Positions 24,301-39,300 of a stretch of 64,000 nt of DNA are shown here, piece after piece. The notes beneath the pieces were generated by a model. It worked only from the letters and a program-made list of their open reading frames with translations. It ran no database searches and was not told the origin of the DNA. Source of the stretch: Malachius bipustulatus. Its lineage: Eukaryota > Arthropoda > Insecta > Coleoptera > Melyridae. Both the position numbers and the translations under genes were made by a program. The DNA lies in contig OU342631.1 in NCBI GenBank assembly GCA_910589415.1, positions 4,898,001-4,962,000 of the forward strand. The letters run 5' to 3'. The number at the start of each line of letters is the position of its first letter. Position 1 is the stretch's first letter.

Positions 24301-27300
24301 ATTTTGCATAAAATAAATGCAGGGACTAAATTAAGGTGCGGGCCAACAACTACAGGTCATCAAGGATCACCAAGACCAAGAACATCTTCAATACTAACAT
24401 GCTTCCGATAACTTTGATCTGTAATTAGATTTTATAAATTAGTAGAATAATTATTAGATCTTATATAGATCTGTAAGATTATACTTTATATATGTCATAA
24501 CAATAATGATAAATTATTGTAATTTACATTTATTTTGCTTTGCAATTGCGAAAAAAAAACGACTACAACATAGCGTGCCTACCTAAATAACTGGGGAACG
24601 TGACAGCCTCGCCGATTCTTCGAACAAGGCGCTTTGCGTTATTTCGCGGTTCAAACAAGATGGCGCGTCATTTTATACCTACAAGATGAAATGGCGATTT
24701 TTACATCATAGTGTCTTGCAGTTTCTGTTTTTGTAATTGATTGTCTCGATCAGAAGATCTACTAAGAGCACCATGTAAACATTAAGTATCTGATTATATC
24801 CAAACTCTTGATTGGTTCACGGGAAGGCTCTTAATCTCAATAGCAAATAGAGAAGTAGGGAATTCATTACAGAAAAAAATATTTAAAAGTAATTGTTACG
24901 TAATAGAGCACAATTTCTCCTTTAATCAATCATTCCCATTAATTTAATCTTAATCCACCATTTACCTGTGTAGAACTATTACTTGTAGGTACATATACTT
25001 TGTAATAAACCTTAGTAAAATAATAGTCACCCGGTATAAAAATTTCAACCACATGAAAAATTAAGATAGGAACATGTAAGCCGTTTTCCTCTATCTTGAG
25101 CTGTGTTTAAGAAAAGCTGCTTTGAAAATGGAAAATCGCGAATTTCATTTGTTTATAACTCATAAATTGCTCATTACAAACTTCAACTTTACAAACCATT
25201 CTTTTTTACTTTTCTCAAATAATCTGATAGATGTAATAATATAGAGGGTGTCCTATTTAAAATAACAATAGTTGTATAGCGTACCTATAACGATATTGGG
25301 CCATCCTGTATCTGAAAATAATTTTACAAACTGCACTTTACCCTCCCATTTACAGCACTTTTTGGTTCATTTCGATGTTTTAATGGTATAGGTGTAATCG
25401 AGCTTTCCATCTTAGAGGACTCACCCTGTATAGGGTTGTTATGCTATATTATACAATTTATCTATAATTACTATATAGTATGTATTAATTATTATTATTA
25501 TCGTAATCTAGAATCCGAAGATAGAGGAATCTTTTTTCATAATATAGGTAGGTACATAATACATAAGAATAGTACCTATAAGTAAAACTTACTCTAAAAA
25601 TTATAGTACACTCAGATTTAACAATCGGATATTAGAATAATAATCGACTTAAATAGAATTGATGGACTTAAAATTTACATATTTTTTAACCTATCGAAGT
25701 GTAAAAGTAACATCATCACAGACGACTAATTGTAATTCACACGCACCAATCATTGATGGTCAATTATAATACTGAATGGTCCGTGTATCGTTCAAGACCG
25801 TTATCTATCCAATGGAAAATTCTAATAATTCATGAATTCCGAAAATGAAGTAAACATTTCCTGTTTGTGCTGCGCACTCGCTACAATAGACTAGAATTGG
25901 TTGAAAGAGCTAATAGACAATAGACGTTAGAGGTTATTCAATGGTCGCGTCTGATGGAGATTGATTATTGCTTTGCAGGTAGCGAGGACAGCGGAGGTGA
26001 AGCTGCAGAAGCTGTCCCCGGCGGTGGCGTGGAGGCAGCGGCGTTTCCAGGAGGTGTGGAGGAAGGTGGCGACGCTTTGGGCTCGGAGGTGGTGGATATC
26101 GCTCCTGAAGAACGACGTGGACACTGCAAGTGGTTCAACGTAGCGAAGGGATGGGGTTTCATTACACCAGACGATGGCGGCCAAGATGTATTCGTACACC
26201 AAGTGAGTTGTCATATCTAAATTTTCCATTTTATAGCCTTTAAAACTAACACTAATATTGCACGTGCACAATTATACATTTTGTAGGTACCTATATCAGG
26301 TAAAAGTATTATCAAGGAATATTTTTTTGGATTTGTTTGAAAAACCATAGTCGGGATATAATTTTAACTTACTGATGATAAATAAAACACTAATGTTTTA
26401 AAATTTTACTTTATATTGGTGCATTATCTATAATGTAACACGTGTTTCGTTGATTTCAAAAGCACTTCAGTCATATGTTAATTAATACTAAAATTATTAA
26501 TATAATATAATAATTTGATCTCCTTGTAACGTTTGTAACCTTGTAAATTTGATCTACACTTCCAAAAATTACAATTTTGATAGCAGGTAGTTGAATTTGT
26601 ACAGTTGCGGGCACTCAAATGTGAACTCATTCAGTTCCTGTGTTTTTAGTGTCTAAATTTGATGGATTTCTGGATTTCTGAATTTCTCCTATTTAGCAAT
26701 AGTTCCAGTGTACCAAGTAGATGGGTATTATCGGAAGAAAAAAAAACCTGAAGTGCAGACCTCCTATATCAAAAATTTTTTTTCCCGATCGACTATAATA
26801 AGTGAGGTCCCAGCTCAATTTCCCCACTCACGTTCCACCGATCTGTGGGGCGGGTGGATTGCTCCGTCAGTTTTGATCCCACCGAAAAAATTGTTCTTCA
26901 CAAAAAAGAAGAGCTTGGCAGAACACGTAAGCAAATATTGCGAATTTTGGTTGCGAAGAATTTTTTTTTCAAATGGTTTGTTTTTGGCCGGTAGCGCATG
27001 TATGGGGTTCAGCTAATGTTTTTTAGAAATGTATTATGTTTTTAAGGGCCCGTTGGGAAGGGGGGGTGGGACAATTTGGAGGGGAGGGAGAGCGAAAGTT
27101 AAAAAATTTATGTACTACGAAATACCCATAATGCCTTACTAATTGTATAAGACTATTTTTCTCAATACCTAATCGTCTTAAATATACAGGGTGTACCAGC
27201 TCGATTTAGACAACGGTAAGGGCCGTATAGGTCTCGTCAAGACGAAACGTTTTTTTATTTGAAGTTTTTGGATTTGGACCTTCGTTGCGGAAATATGGCC

Positions 27301-30300
27301 GACTTCCGGTTTTTAGTTTTTTGGCTCCAGTTTCGGCAATTTTGGTTTTTCGCCCAAACTGAAACTAGTTTTGGAAACTCCTTAGCTTCAGTTACAACTT
27401 TCGTATTGAAGTCAAGGTTCTATCTCTGTTGGATTCAAAATCTTAATTTTTCAATTTGATTCAATTTGAATTGATTCAAAGAGTTAAAATTTAAAGTCTT
27501 GGACATGTCGCCATTTTGAATCCAACAGAGATAGAACCTTGACTTCAATATGAAAGTTGTAACTGAAGCTAAGGAGTTTCCAAAACTAGTTTCAGTTTGG
27601 GCGAGAACCTAAAAATGCCGAAACTGGAGCCAAAAAACTTAAAACCGGAAGTCGGCCATATTTCCGCAACGAAGGTCCAAATCCAAAAACTTCAAATAAA
27701 AAAACGTTTCGTCTTGACGAGACCTACACGGCCCTTACCGTTGTCTAAATCGAGCTGGTACACCCTGTATATAGCGTGCTTTATCGTATCAGCATCAATA
27801 TGTATCGAAATCCTTTTTCAATTTGAATAGAATCGAAAAGTTTGAAAAAAAGACTTAATCGTAAAACTAAAATTGCGATATACCTATAATTGCTAAAAAG
27901 TCTTTGATACTGGTTGTTGTTTAACTCTTCTCAACGTTTTTTGTTGCCTCGTGTTTATATTTATCTGCCCTGCTTATATCTATATAAGTAATTATGACAA
28001 ACTAGAGTTTTATAAAATATTTTTCTAAAATATTATTAAGACAATTTGTACCGTTGTCTATGAGCTATTTGTTAAAATTAATTATAACTATACATAGTAT
28101 ACCATAATAATGTTACATTGATAAGTTGTCAAAGTTAACTAGAAATCTCCCAAACAGCGCAAACGCTAATTATTATGTGTTATTCTCTGATTATCTGTAG
28201 AAGTACCTATTTGAGCTATAGCATTCAGTTTCACGAAATAGAGTGTGATAAGAACTGACTAAGCTAGACCAAATACACTCAACTAACATAACCGTACATA
28301 TTTCTTCGTTATTTAAAAATATGCTATACATATAATACCTAATTTAAAAAATTTTAAATAAATTTTTAAAATAATAATATATTATATGCTATACTTCATT
28401 ATTAAAAAAATATAATATAAAAAATAAATAGCATCGCGTTATAGTGCTCTATTTATTCAGCACCCTGTATACATGTAAAAATGTAAAAAATAAGGAAGTA
28501 GAGGCAGATAGTTCTCTTTGTTCTCTGCACATTGGATTCCCCATGTGTTTTAGAGAGAAATGATAAATTAATGATTCGTTAACTAGCTGCATGCTTCTAT
28601 TGCTGCAGTCATATTTTAAATCTGTTTAGCCATTTCCGGGAAAAATTTGTGCGTCATAGGCCAAATTAGGATCTCTTAAGATTAGGTTTATAGGTCAATT
28701 AGAATCTTTTAAGTGGTCACTTGAAAAAGTATTAGAAAGCTAATTAGGTATAGTTTTGAGCAGTTAATTTGACATGAAGTACAGATAGTTATCACGGGTT
28801 TACCGCCGCTCGAGTCAGGAAGTCCAAAAAACTCAGAAATTTTTAGATTATTTTCAGTATTTTGCCTATAGCTTCGAAACAATGCGTTTCAGCAAATATT
28901 TCAGCCTTAAAATTGAAGAGCATTCAATTCTGCTTCTAATGAGATCCCCATCAATTCGGTCTAGTGGTATGGTTGAAAATTTCGGTCGAAGAACTTTACC
29001 AACTTTTCTGGAAAACGACTTTCAATCGTTCGTCAACTTGTGGTTCCACGTGTATCTTGAATTCTTAATTCGTTAAGCCATGAAAAAATTCTCGTACCTA
29101 CCTAAGAAAGGTACCCTCCCGTTCCAACTCTTTGAAAAAACGTAAGAAGTGATCTTGTGATAAGGTATATTATATCAATGGAATGCTCCCAATCTCAGCA
29201 TTAGTCTGGGCTCTTGGCATTTTCATCAACTTGGTAATGCTCGACTCTGAACATACTGTATTAGGAGTTGCACATAGACAGCCTCCCATAGCGTGAAAGA
29301 TGTTGCATCCATCGATGGAGTCTACACTGACATCTCCTTCATTATAAACGAATTGGATGAACGAGTATGCCAGATAGTTGTGAGTGTGAGGAGGCTCATT
29401 CATACATGATGCTTAAAACAGCTTCATGCCATAGTAAAAAGAACAATATCCCTGGCATGATAGAACGTCCAGAAGATTTCTTGACCCGTATTTGGCTGTG
29501 ATTTTAATTTTTACTCGATCTGCAAGTCTTTGTTTCTTATGCGTCACAATCGTTTGCATGAAAATGCAAAAAATGCATGAAAATACGTCACAATCATTTG
29601 CATTTCAGAGATTTCGGAATGTCGTTATGCACATCATTCACAAAATTATCCAGTTATATCATCCAGTAAGAGTGCAGAGTGTCGATCATGGATCGTATGT
29701 CTCATGTGAGAGATCGTCAGTATTTTGTTTGCCACAGAGGTTGGACATCTGAAATGTACAGGGGTACTTCTGGTGTTCCTCAGAGCTCTATAAATGACCT
29801 CCCGTGGCAGATTAAATGCGAATCACTGCTTTATGCTGATGATTTCAAGATTTTTCGATCGGTAAAGGATGAGGACGACTGTGTTGCCTGTCGTCTTTTG
29901 TCTTACAGAATTACATTGAAACTGTTCTTCCTTGGTGCAGTATTAATAATTTTTCGCTGAACGTGGGAAATTGCAAGGTAATCAGTTATACAGGTTATAT
30001 AGAACTATTTAAAGGGCCACTACAGGGATATCCTAAACCATTGAAGATACGAGGTCGGTTAAATTGGAGAAAAGTTGCGCTATTTTGTGGCCATCTCGAA
30101 TCCGTCCAAACATGCAAGATATCTATGACCGTTCCTGAAATATCCTGAAAAAACTGAAAAATCGAGAAATCTTATTTTTGCCATATCTTTCTTATTATTG
30201 GAGATTAATTAATAATTTTTTGTGGGCTTACATAAGTCGGCAAGAGCTACCCATCTGACATTTCAAAAATTTTCAAAGCCGACTAGATCCCAGAATTTTC

Positions 30301-33300
30301 ATTGTCAACATTCGTTTTTCTTATGGCCGCCATATTGTTTTTTTTATTTCGTTCGTTATGAAAAAAATAATGGAAACCAAAAACTAATAAACTTCAAAAA
30401 ATAAATTTAAAAAAAATTATTGTTCTTTTTTTTCTAAAAAAAGAGAACTTTTTAGACCGAATATCATAGAGAAATTAAAAAACTATAATAATGTAAGCAG
30501 TATGACTTCATATTATTGACCTATTTCAGCGAAAAATTTTCTGTTTTTCTTTGAAAAAAGAAGAATAAGATTATTCCAATTTTTTTTATTTATTTATTAA
30601 TTTTTGGTTTACATTATTTTTTTCTTATCGAACGACATAAAAAAATAATATGGCGGCCATAAGAAAAACGAAAGTTGACTTTGAAAACTCTGGGATCTAG
30701 TCGGCTTTGAAAATTTTTTAAACGTCAGATTAATAGCTCATAACGGCTCATGTAAGCCTACGAAAAATTGTTTATTAATTTCCAATGGTAAGAAAGATAT
30801 GGCAAAAATAAGATTTCTTGATTTTTCAGTTTTTTCAGGATATTTCAGGAACGGTCATAGATATCTTGCATGTTTTGACGGATTCGAGATGGCCAGAAAA
30901 TAGCGCAACTTTTCTCTAATTTAACCGACCTCGTATCTTCAATGGTTTAGGATATCCCTGTAGTGGCCCTTTAAAATAGTTCTAACCCTGTATAGTAGAG
31001 AAAAAACCCAATAGTGTTTAGATGTAGATTTGATTAAACAGTCGTAACCAGGTGCAACTTAGTCAGGGATTCGATTCTCGTTTCATATTCTCTTCTCACA
31101 TCGAAAATATCGTTAGCTCCTCTTATCGTATCCTTGAATTTGTCATACGTAACTGCGACTTATTCACCAATATCGAGATCCTAAAGAAGCTTTTTTCAGG
31201 TCGAGGCTGGAATTTTGCTTTTTGATCTGGTGGCCACGTAATAATGTGGACAAAAAATTCATTAGAAAGAGTTCAGAGGAAATTTTTTAAATGTATTTAT
31301 TTTAGGAGCCATAATTTGTATCCATGTCAAGGGTTTGATCACGATCTCTCACGATAAATAATTATGTGGACTGCTCGGCGATTCTGAGTCAAGTAAGTTT
31401 TCGTGTGCCTAGATCTGGTAGCAGAGATAGGTCAACTTTTCGTACCTATGTCACCCTGCATATACAAACTTGATGAAGAAATCTACTATTTACATAATGT
31501 CAGATTTATTTAACAGAATATCACATATCAGTCTGTGATATCTCTTAATACGTTAATTAAGGAACTGAAGAAACTTGTGCACCTGCCTTTTTAATTTAAT
31601 TTCGTTTCCTTTACGTATTTATATCTTGTGTACAAAATTACATAATATATAGTAAGTGTAATATATTATGTTTAGTTTGCCTTTTAATTGTTGGTATTTT
31701 ATTTCTAATGCTTTTATGTGAATAGCGCTTGTCCATTAATTGGGGCTCTTTCCCTGTAGGATAATGAATAAATAAATAAATAAATTTAAATTTTCGTGAG
31801 CTCAATTTTCATTAATTAGATCAAAAGTTATAACGAATTGAGTGCAGCTCGCCAATTTTTTGTTTTCAATTTTTCCGATGTGTTAGATTAGACTCCACTA
31901 CGATTGGTTTCTTCATTTTTCTATGAAATTCGCTATCAAAAGTTTTTTCTTCTTTTGAAGAAAGAAGAATTAAATTTTTGAATATTTTTTAATGTAATTA
32001 ATTTTTAGATTCCATGATTTTTTTTATTCCGAACGACATAAAGAAATATATAACATATGGGGGCCATAAGAGAAACAAAAGTTGCCTATGAAAACTCTCG
32101 GATCTAGTCGTCTTTGAAAATTATTAAAACGTCAAATGGGAAGCTCTTGCAGACTTATGTAAACTTACAAAAAATCATCAATTCATTTCCAATTATAAGA
32201 AACCTGAATTTTTCAGTGTTTTCAGGATATTATAGGAACGGTCACAGATATTTTGTTTGTCTTGATGGATTCGAAATGGTCACAAAATAGGGCATCTTTT
32301 CTGTAATTTACCCGACCCTGTATCTCTTAGCGTATTATAACACATGCACGCGCAAGATACGGCTAAAATTGTTATACTCAAAAATCTCTGCTATAAATCA
32401 AAACCTCAACTTAAAAATCACCCTGATACAGCTCTGAATGTTTTCAATGGCATTTTCATTAATTATTGTCTTCTTCAATCTGGTCATCGTTTCTGCACTA
32501 CTCGTCTTATATAAAATACTAATGGAGCCTTTCAAGTGGCTTTCCATGTATAGTGCTTGTCAACTAATTAATCTCCGCGTCTTTTTTCTTATAAAGAATA
32601 TCAAAGATACGGTTGACGCCCTTAATGTTGAGAACACAATCTTACCAGGTAATTTAGACTGTGACGCAGATAATAGATTCAGAGTAGAGTAGAATAAAGC
32701 GAGAGGTTTTCAAATTGAAATGCTAGTCCTTTAATTAAAATAATTTCTTTGAATCATTTTGTCTTGAAATAGAAATTTTATCTACTTGGCCCCTGTAGTT
32801 ATTTTAGCATCCCTAATTTGAAAAAATGAAATTTGAAACCTTGATGAGCTATACCCAACTATACTTATTTGAGAAGAATATCAAGAGCTAAAAAAGTAGG
32901 CTAGGATTTTTACATGATCGCATTGTCTTTCTCACAAAATCACAAGTAGTAATGATAGCAGCAAGAGTAGATCGATACGAGAGTATTATAGTCATGTTGT
33001 CACTAAAAGTCAGTCATTGAGTGGGATCATTAGTTGGGAAATTACAGACCGCTGTTTAGTTAACCGGGAATCAGACGTTGTGGACAGGTAAGAACCATTG
33101 GAAGCGAAAGAAAAATAAGATGCGACCAAGCACGCAAATAGTATTTATAAGGGTAGCCTTGAATGGGTTTTGAAAAAACCCAAGAGAACAGACAATTCGT
33201 CTAGACCAGGAGAGGAACGAAAGTCGAGCGACAACCCTTAAGCCTTAGCTAGTAGCTACTGAGTTTTCTTGTCACACTATTTCATTTGTTATTAAATTGA

Positions 33301-36300
33301 GTAATTAGCAAACCTGAGCTAACTGGGCGAGTTCGATCGTTTCTTCGCTTATTACTTTCGTTACAAACCACTACTACAAAATAAACGCTTACGAGGGGAA
33401 TCCCGTATAGAGGTCGACAAGCCCTAATTTTTACTATTTATTGTGAAAATCCAACCATGTCTCGCCGATACGCCAAGGTTTATTTGAAACGTCTCCCCCC
33501 CCCTTTTTCAGTCGCCAGTCGACTCTGATCAACATCACAACCCTTTTTAAAAAAGGGATAACGGTATGGAAGGAAGGCGAATGCATCCCAAGCGTCTAGG
33601 CCTTTTCAAAGCCCCTTTCGCCACCACCGATAGAATATCACATTTTTCATAAACATTGAAAGGATCGAATCCACGATCTTTGGCTACGTGGCCATAGCGG
33701 TCTCCACCTCTCCACCATTGCACCAAGGTGTCACTTGCAACCTTTAAACTTTTTTTCTCTTTCTTTGGGAGGGTAAGTCTCTATTAGACACCATGGAACA
33801 GTTCTTCCCTTCCTCAGGAACGGACCTTATTGCTAAATTGTTTCAGATGCAGCCTTTGTCAAGTTTTATCGTCCAGTTACGTTTTTCTCGCTTTCTTTCC
33901 GTTTCATTATAATCGCCATGAAAACTTCTATGCTATTCCAGTTTTATACATATTCTTTAACATAGTCGGAATCAAATTTCCTATATGTATATGCCGAGTA
34001 TTATCTCTAAAGTCTCTCATCTATCTATACTAACTGAATATACATATAATAGTTAGAATAGTTACTTATTAGTATCGTAGATGAGTGTGTCAGTGTGTGT
34101 TTCGCGTCATCCACATCCGCATCTCAATAAGTAGTGCCTTCAGGTGTGTCCTGTTTGCTTATTCAAACTTTGTATTTGCCGATACATCCATGTCCTGTAA
34201 GTATTTGCGTATAGAATAGATAATATAGTTCACCTCTCCAGATGTACGTTCCTACCATGGTTTAACATTTTTTATCATTCTGCAGGTCCATACTGCATGT
34301 ACTTACTCAGTTTTCCCATTCTTTCTGCCAGTCCACGATGGTATTCTCTCTTAGTTCTTTTTTTTTCTCCATTGATGTTTTTGGAGTTAGTCCTTGATCT
34401 CCTTTAACCAATAGTGGTATCGGTAGCAACCCTCCAACACTACCTCATTCGATATCGTTTGTATCGAATTAGAACCACTGCATGTACTAAGTGCAAGTAT
34501 TCATTGACATTTATTAATTTTTTCCTACACCTTGAAATTTTTTAGATGTGGTATTTCATATAGGTGCCAGGTGCGGCATACAGAATTACGTACTGCGCTA
34601 ACATACTCAGTACCCTTCTTTTACTAAACCATTCAGTGATACCAACCATTGATACTCCCATTGTCCCGTCGTAGCCTTTATTTACACGATTTTATGATTA
34701 AACATCTCGAAGTACCTACTTATAGTTATACAGGGTGAGTCAAATTCGAGCTACATCATTGTATATGGTATATGTATATGTTTTGTTTTTCGGACCCAAC
34801 CTCAAAACTGATCAAATCTGGTATGACCTTTCTCCGGTGTCACCAACCGAAAGAAACTATTGGAACTATATGTATATTGGAAAGTATTACGTACATATCT
34901 ATAACCAAATCGAGATCAAACCCCCAAATTTGTATACGTTATAACACCGCAGTCTTGTTCTGTGGTGCGAAAACAACTGAGGTGAGATCAGCAGTGAGTG
35001 AATCTTATAAAAGAGTGAGTTATAAAACCTCCGGTTTTTATACCCTTATCTCTATATAAGATAAATATCTACAGGGTGCACCATGTATCCTTCTCTATAT
35101 CGCTATCTCTTAACGCTAACAGACAAAGGGTCGGTTAAACAAGTCCAAAGGAGCGCAATTTTGTGGCCATGTCGAATCAGTCAAGACATACAAAATATCT
35201 GTGACCGTTCCTGAAATATCCTGAAAAAACTGAAAAAATCGAGATTTCTTATTTTTGCCATATCTTTTTTATTATTGGAGATTAATGAATAATTTTTTGT
35301 GGGCTTACATAAGTCGGCAAGAGCTACCCATCTGACGTTTCAAAAATTTTCAAAGCCGACTAGATCCCAGTATTTTCATAGTCATCTTTCGTTTTTCTTA
35401 TGGCCACCATATTGTTTTTTTATGTTGTTCGGTATAAAAAAAATCATAAAAACTAAAAATTCTTAAATTTCAAAAAATAAATTAAAAAAATTTTTATTCT
35501 TTTTTTCTTTACAAAAATACAACTTTTAAGACCGAATTTCAGAGATAAATTAAAAAACCATAAGGAAAGCACTATTTCGGCGTATTTTACAAATGTTGAC
35601 GTATTTCGACGATTTTTTTTTTGTTTTTCTTTGAAAAAAGAAGAATAAAAATTAAAAAAAAATTTTTTTTTAAGTTTATTAATTTTTGGTTTCCATTATT
35701 TTTTTCATATCGAACGACATAAAAAAATAATACGGCGGCCATAAAAAAACGAAAGTTGACTGAAAACTCTTGGATCTAGTCGGCCTTGAAAATTTTTGTA
35801 ATGACAGATGGATAGATATTAACGGCTTATGTAAGCCTACAAACAATTATTTATTTATTTTTAATAATAAGCAAGATATGGCAAAAATAAGATTTCTCGA
35901 TTTTTGCATGTCTTGTAGGATTCGACATGGCCACAATACTGCGCATCTTTTCTCTAATTTAACCGACCCTGTATCTCTTAGCGTTCAGGAGATAGCAATA
36001 TAGAGAAGGATACATGGTGCACCCTGTATATTGTATCAAAAACAACGATATAAAGAGCAGGAATCAAAAAATCAATTGTTTGAGGCCTTGGTCTAAAGAA
36101 AAGATGGAAAAGCTCTGTTATTAGAGATGTAAAAACATATCCTGGCCTGGATTGTGAGAGTGACCATAATAATACTCTTGTCGCAGAAATCTCTCCTCAG
36201 ACTGTGTAGTAACAAACGCCGTCCTTCAAAAAGCATTTCGTGCGATCAAAGAAAGTCTTGACGAAAATATCATACGAAATTACCCAGAAATTCCACAAAT

Positions 36301-39300
36301 GAACTCCAATTAACTTTGAACAGAAATGAAACACTCCATTGAGCTTTCCGCAAAATCTGTAAGTCCGGATTAAAACCAACCAACCATATGGATAACGCAA
36401 AGCACTTGAGCAATCTCCGAACGAAACAATCTAATGATCAAAGGACTACAAGAGAATAAAGACTAGGATACATATATGGAGAATTCAGAAAAAGCAATAA
36501 AATTTGGAGGTTACCTCATTAAACAGCTACTTATATGACAACAACTTAGCTCAAATAAAAATAGGTAACGGATTCTTGAGGAACTTGTAAGTAGGTAAAG
36601 GCGTAAGGCAGGGATGCATTCTCTGCCCCCATATTCTTAAACATTGATGGTGAATGGATAATGATGAAAAGGTTGAAAAACTGGAGGGGAGGAATATCTG
36701 TTGGAGGGAATAAAAAAGATTTCAAACCTCCGATATGCAGATAACGTAACTGCAGTGGCTAAGAATAAAAAAGAAATGTATGAACTCTTACAACGAATGG
36801 AGCAAGTAAGCCTAATAGATCTGTTAAGACTGCGACTTAATAATAGATCTAAATGCCATGATGATTATAGACAGGTCAGGAACGATCCCTCTACCTTGCA
36901 TTAAATCCATGACATACAAGTTAAATAAAAGGTGCATATCTGTACACCAAGATAATAACAAAAAGGGGTTGTTCTGGGCAAAAAATTGAAACAAGAATTC
37001 GAATGGCAAGGAGGCGTCGAGAAGACTGGTAAAAAATTGGAAAATCCGCAAGAAAACAGAAACAACACTTCTGAAATCTCTGTGGTGGTCCCTATTTCGG
37101 TATGTATGGGTCGGAATCCTGGATCATGAGTGGAGCATGTCAAAGGAGAATTGGGGGGGGGGCATTTGATTTGAAATGACATATTGCCAAAAAATGTTGA
37201 AAATACCGTTTAAGTTTCTTCTTTGCATTTGTAATTGATGACGTAAGAAAATTAACCGGTTTAATATTCTTGTTATTTACCAAATATGGTTTTGATAAAA
37301 ATCTTCTAGCAGTCCAGGAACTAAAGATGCTGAACCTGAGAAATGTTATTGGCAATCTTGCCTGACTTGAGTGTCTAAATCGTACAACCATTCAATTATA
37401 CCAGAACCTGATAAGTGATGTCTTTGGTCATTGTTAGGTCTCTCTCTTACTTTCATCATCGAGAATTTTATTTTGATTAATATTTTCAAAGGAGAGAGAG
37501 ACTTAACGATGACCAATGAACTGACTTATCGTGTTCTGGTCATACTGTCATATTCGAATGGTTGTTAGATTTAGATGCCCCTGATCTGACGACATTGCTC
37601 CATGACTAAGATTGCGTATTGCTTTCTAAGAAAAACGAAAAAGATATCGATTTTGCAAGACACAAACTACTATTTCTTGAGGATGCTCAGTATAGTGTTC
37701 TTTCATTAAGTACCTACTATTCTTTACATCAGGTATGCTTGAAGGCAAAACGGAGATATTTGTCATCTAAAAAGCCTAACAAGAAAAAATTAAGTGTTTC
37801 AAGTGTTTCAAGAACCATTTTGTTAACCTGTGTCGACCATTTAAATAATTTATTCGATTAGGTACCTATCCTTGCTCTGGAGTCTGTTCAAGTTAGTTAA
37901 AATTTCCAGAACGAAATCTTAATCTTGAGTTTGTGCGTTTTTCTATATACATAGCCACAACGGTTTTGATGGTATATTATATTGTATATTATACACATTT
38001 TATACCTATGGACGGTTTATAGTAACATCCTCATCTGATTCACGGTCTAATTCAGTTAGTCCTTTAATAGCCTCGACTACTGCAGGATATTATGTATAAA
38101 TGCGTGTTCTTTTGAGGTTTCTTATATAAAGCCGCAGCCGGTGTTTCAGCCTACAAGCGTACCCAAGGCTATAAAAACTTGTTGAAGAGAATTCTCTAGA
38201 GAGTTAAGTTCTACGTCAATTAATTTGAAGAATTTAATTATGATAATCGTATGTGCGGCCATATTTTTCACTGCTTCCGACCATGGGCACGTGTTATAAA
38301 AACTCATAGGATAGTAGGTACATTTATAGGATGTTGCCATAACTCATGTTGAAAACTAAAAAAATATGTGAAATTGTGGAGGATACAGGGAAAGCATTTC
38401 TTGACATAGCATTAAACAAATAATTGTCAATTTATAGATGAGTCATTCCAAAAGTGAAAAGGACAAGCGTCTGGGATATTTCTATTCTACACAAGCCTTC
38501 TGAAAGTGCCCTCACACCTCATCATAGTACCTTAAAGAGAAAGATGGAAAATCATTAGAAAGGCAAAATAATAGATGGAATGTTCACCTACGTTATTACC
38601 TCGCTGAAACTATACCTCACCGCTAATCCCGCGTCCTCTTTTCTTCTTCCATTAAGGCTTAAGAAAAAAAATCTTGGTCATAATTTTTTTTTGACTACTC
38701 TTGCTCAGTTATTTTTTATTTCTACTATACCTATATGGGTCGAAAAGTTAATTTAGTTAGATGTAACCGTTTTACTACATCTATTACAACCATTTTGATT
38801 ATAGATATTTACAATAAGCATTTAAAATGAATTCAAAAAAGTATATTTTCTTCATTTAGCAGTCTTCTATGCCAAAATGGGAAGCAACAATCTGCGAATT
38901 TGTTTTTTGCCAATAATTATCCCTATAGGCTGTCTTGATGTGGTGAGCGAGTATAAAAAAGTTTTGCTCATTGAAGGTCTCATCAGTTATTTTTACTCTA
39001 CTGTAAATTTGGGCAGGCTTCATCACGACGTGGCACAAGGCCATTGTGCGACACTGGTCGCACTATTCTTGCATTGGCTTATGTGAATTTTTCTCAGAAT
39101 ACCTGATTTCAAATTTCTTCAAAAACTTTGTATTGCTTCATATCCAGTGTATACTTATACCTGAGGAATTTGTCGGTCTTGCGATGTTATTCGGAACCTT
39201 CTTTGACACAAATTCGGAACGGATCTGTTTTTCTGTCTCAGTTGTTAACCCTGAAAGTTATTTTTTGATTTTTGCACGTTTATCACTTTATAGGGTATAG

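Noticed and set aside
27259..27830. Open frames of 66-77 codons inside the hairpin 27187-27767
   Set aside because: Frames on both arms are mirror images of the same non-coding repeat, with no domain or codon pattern.
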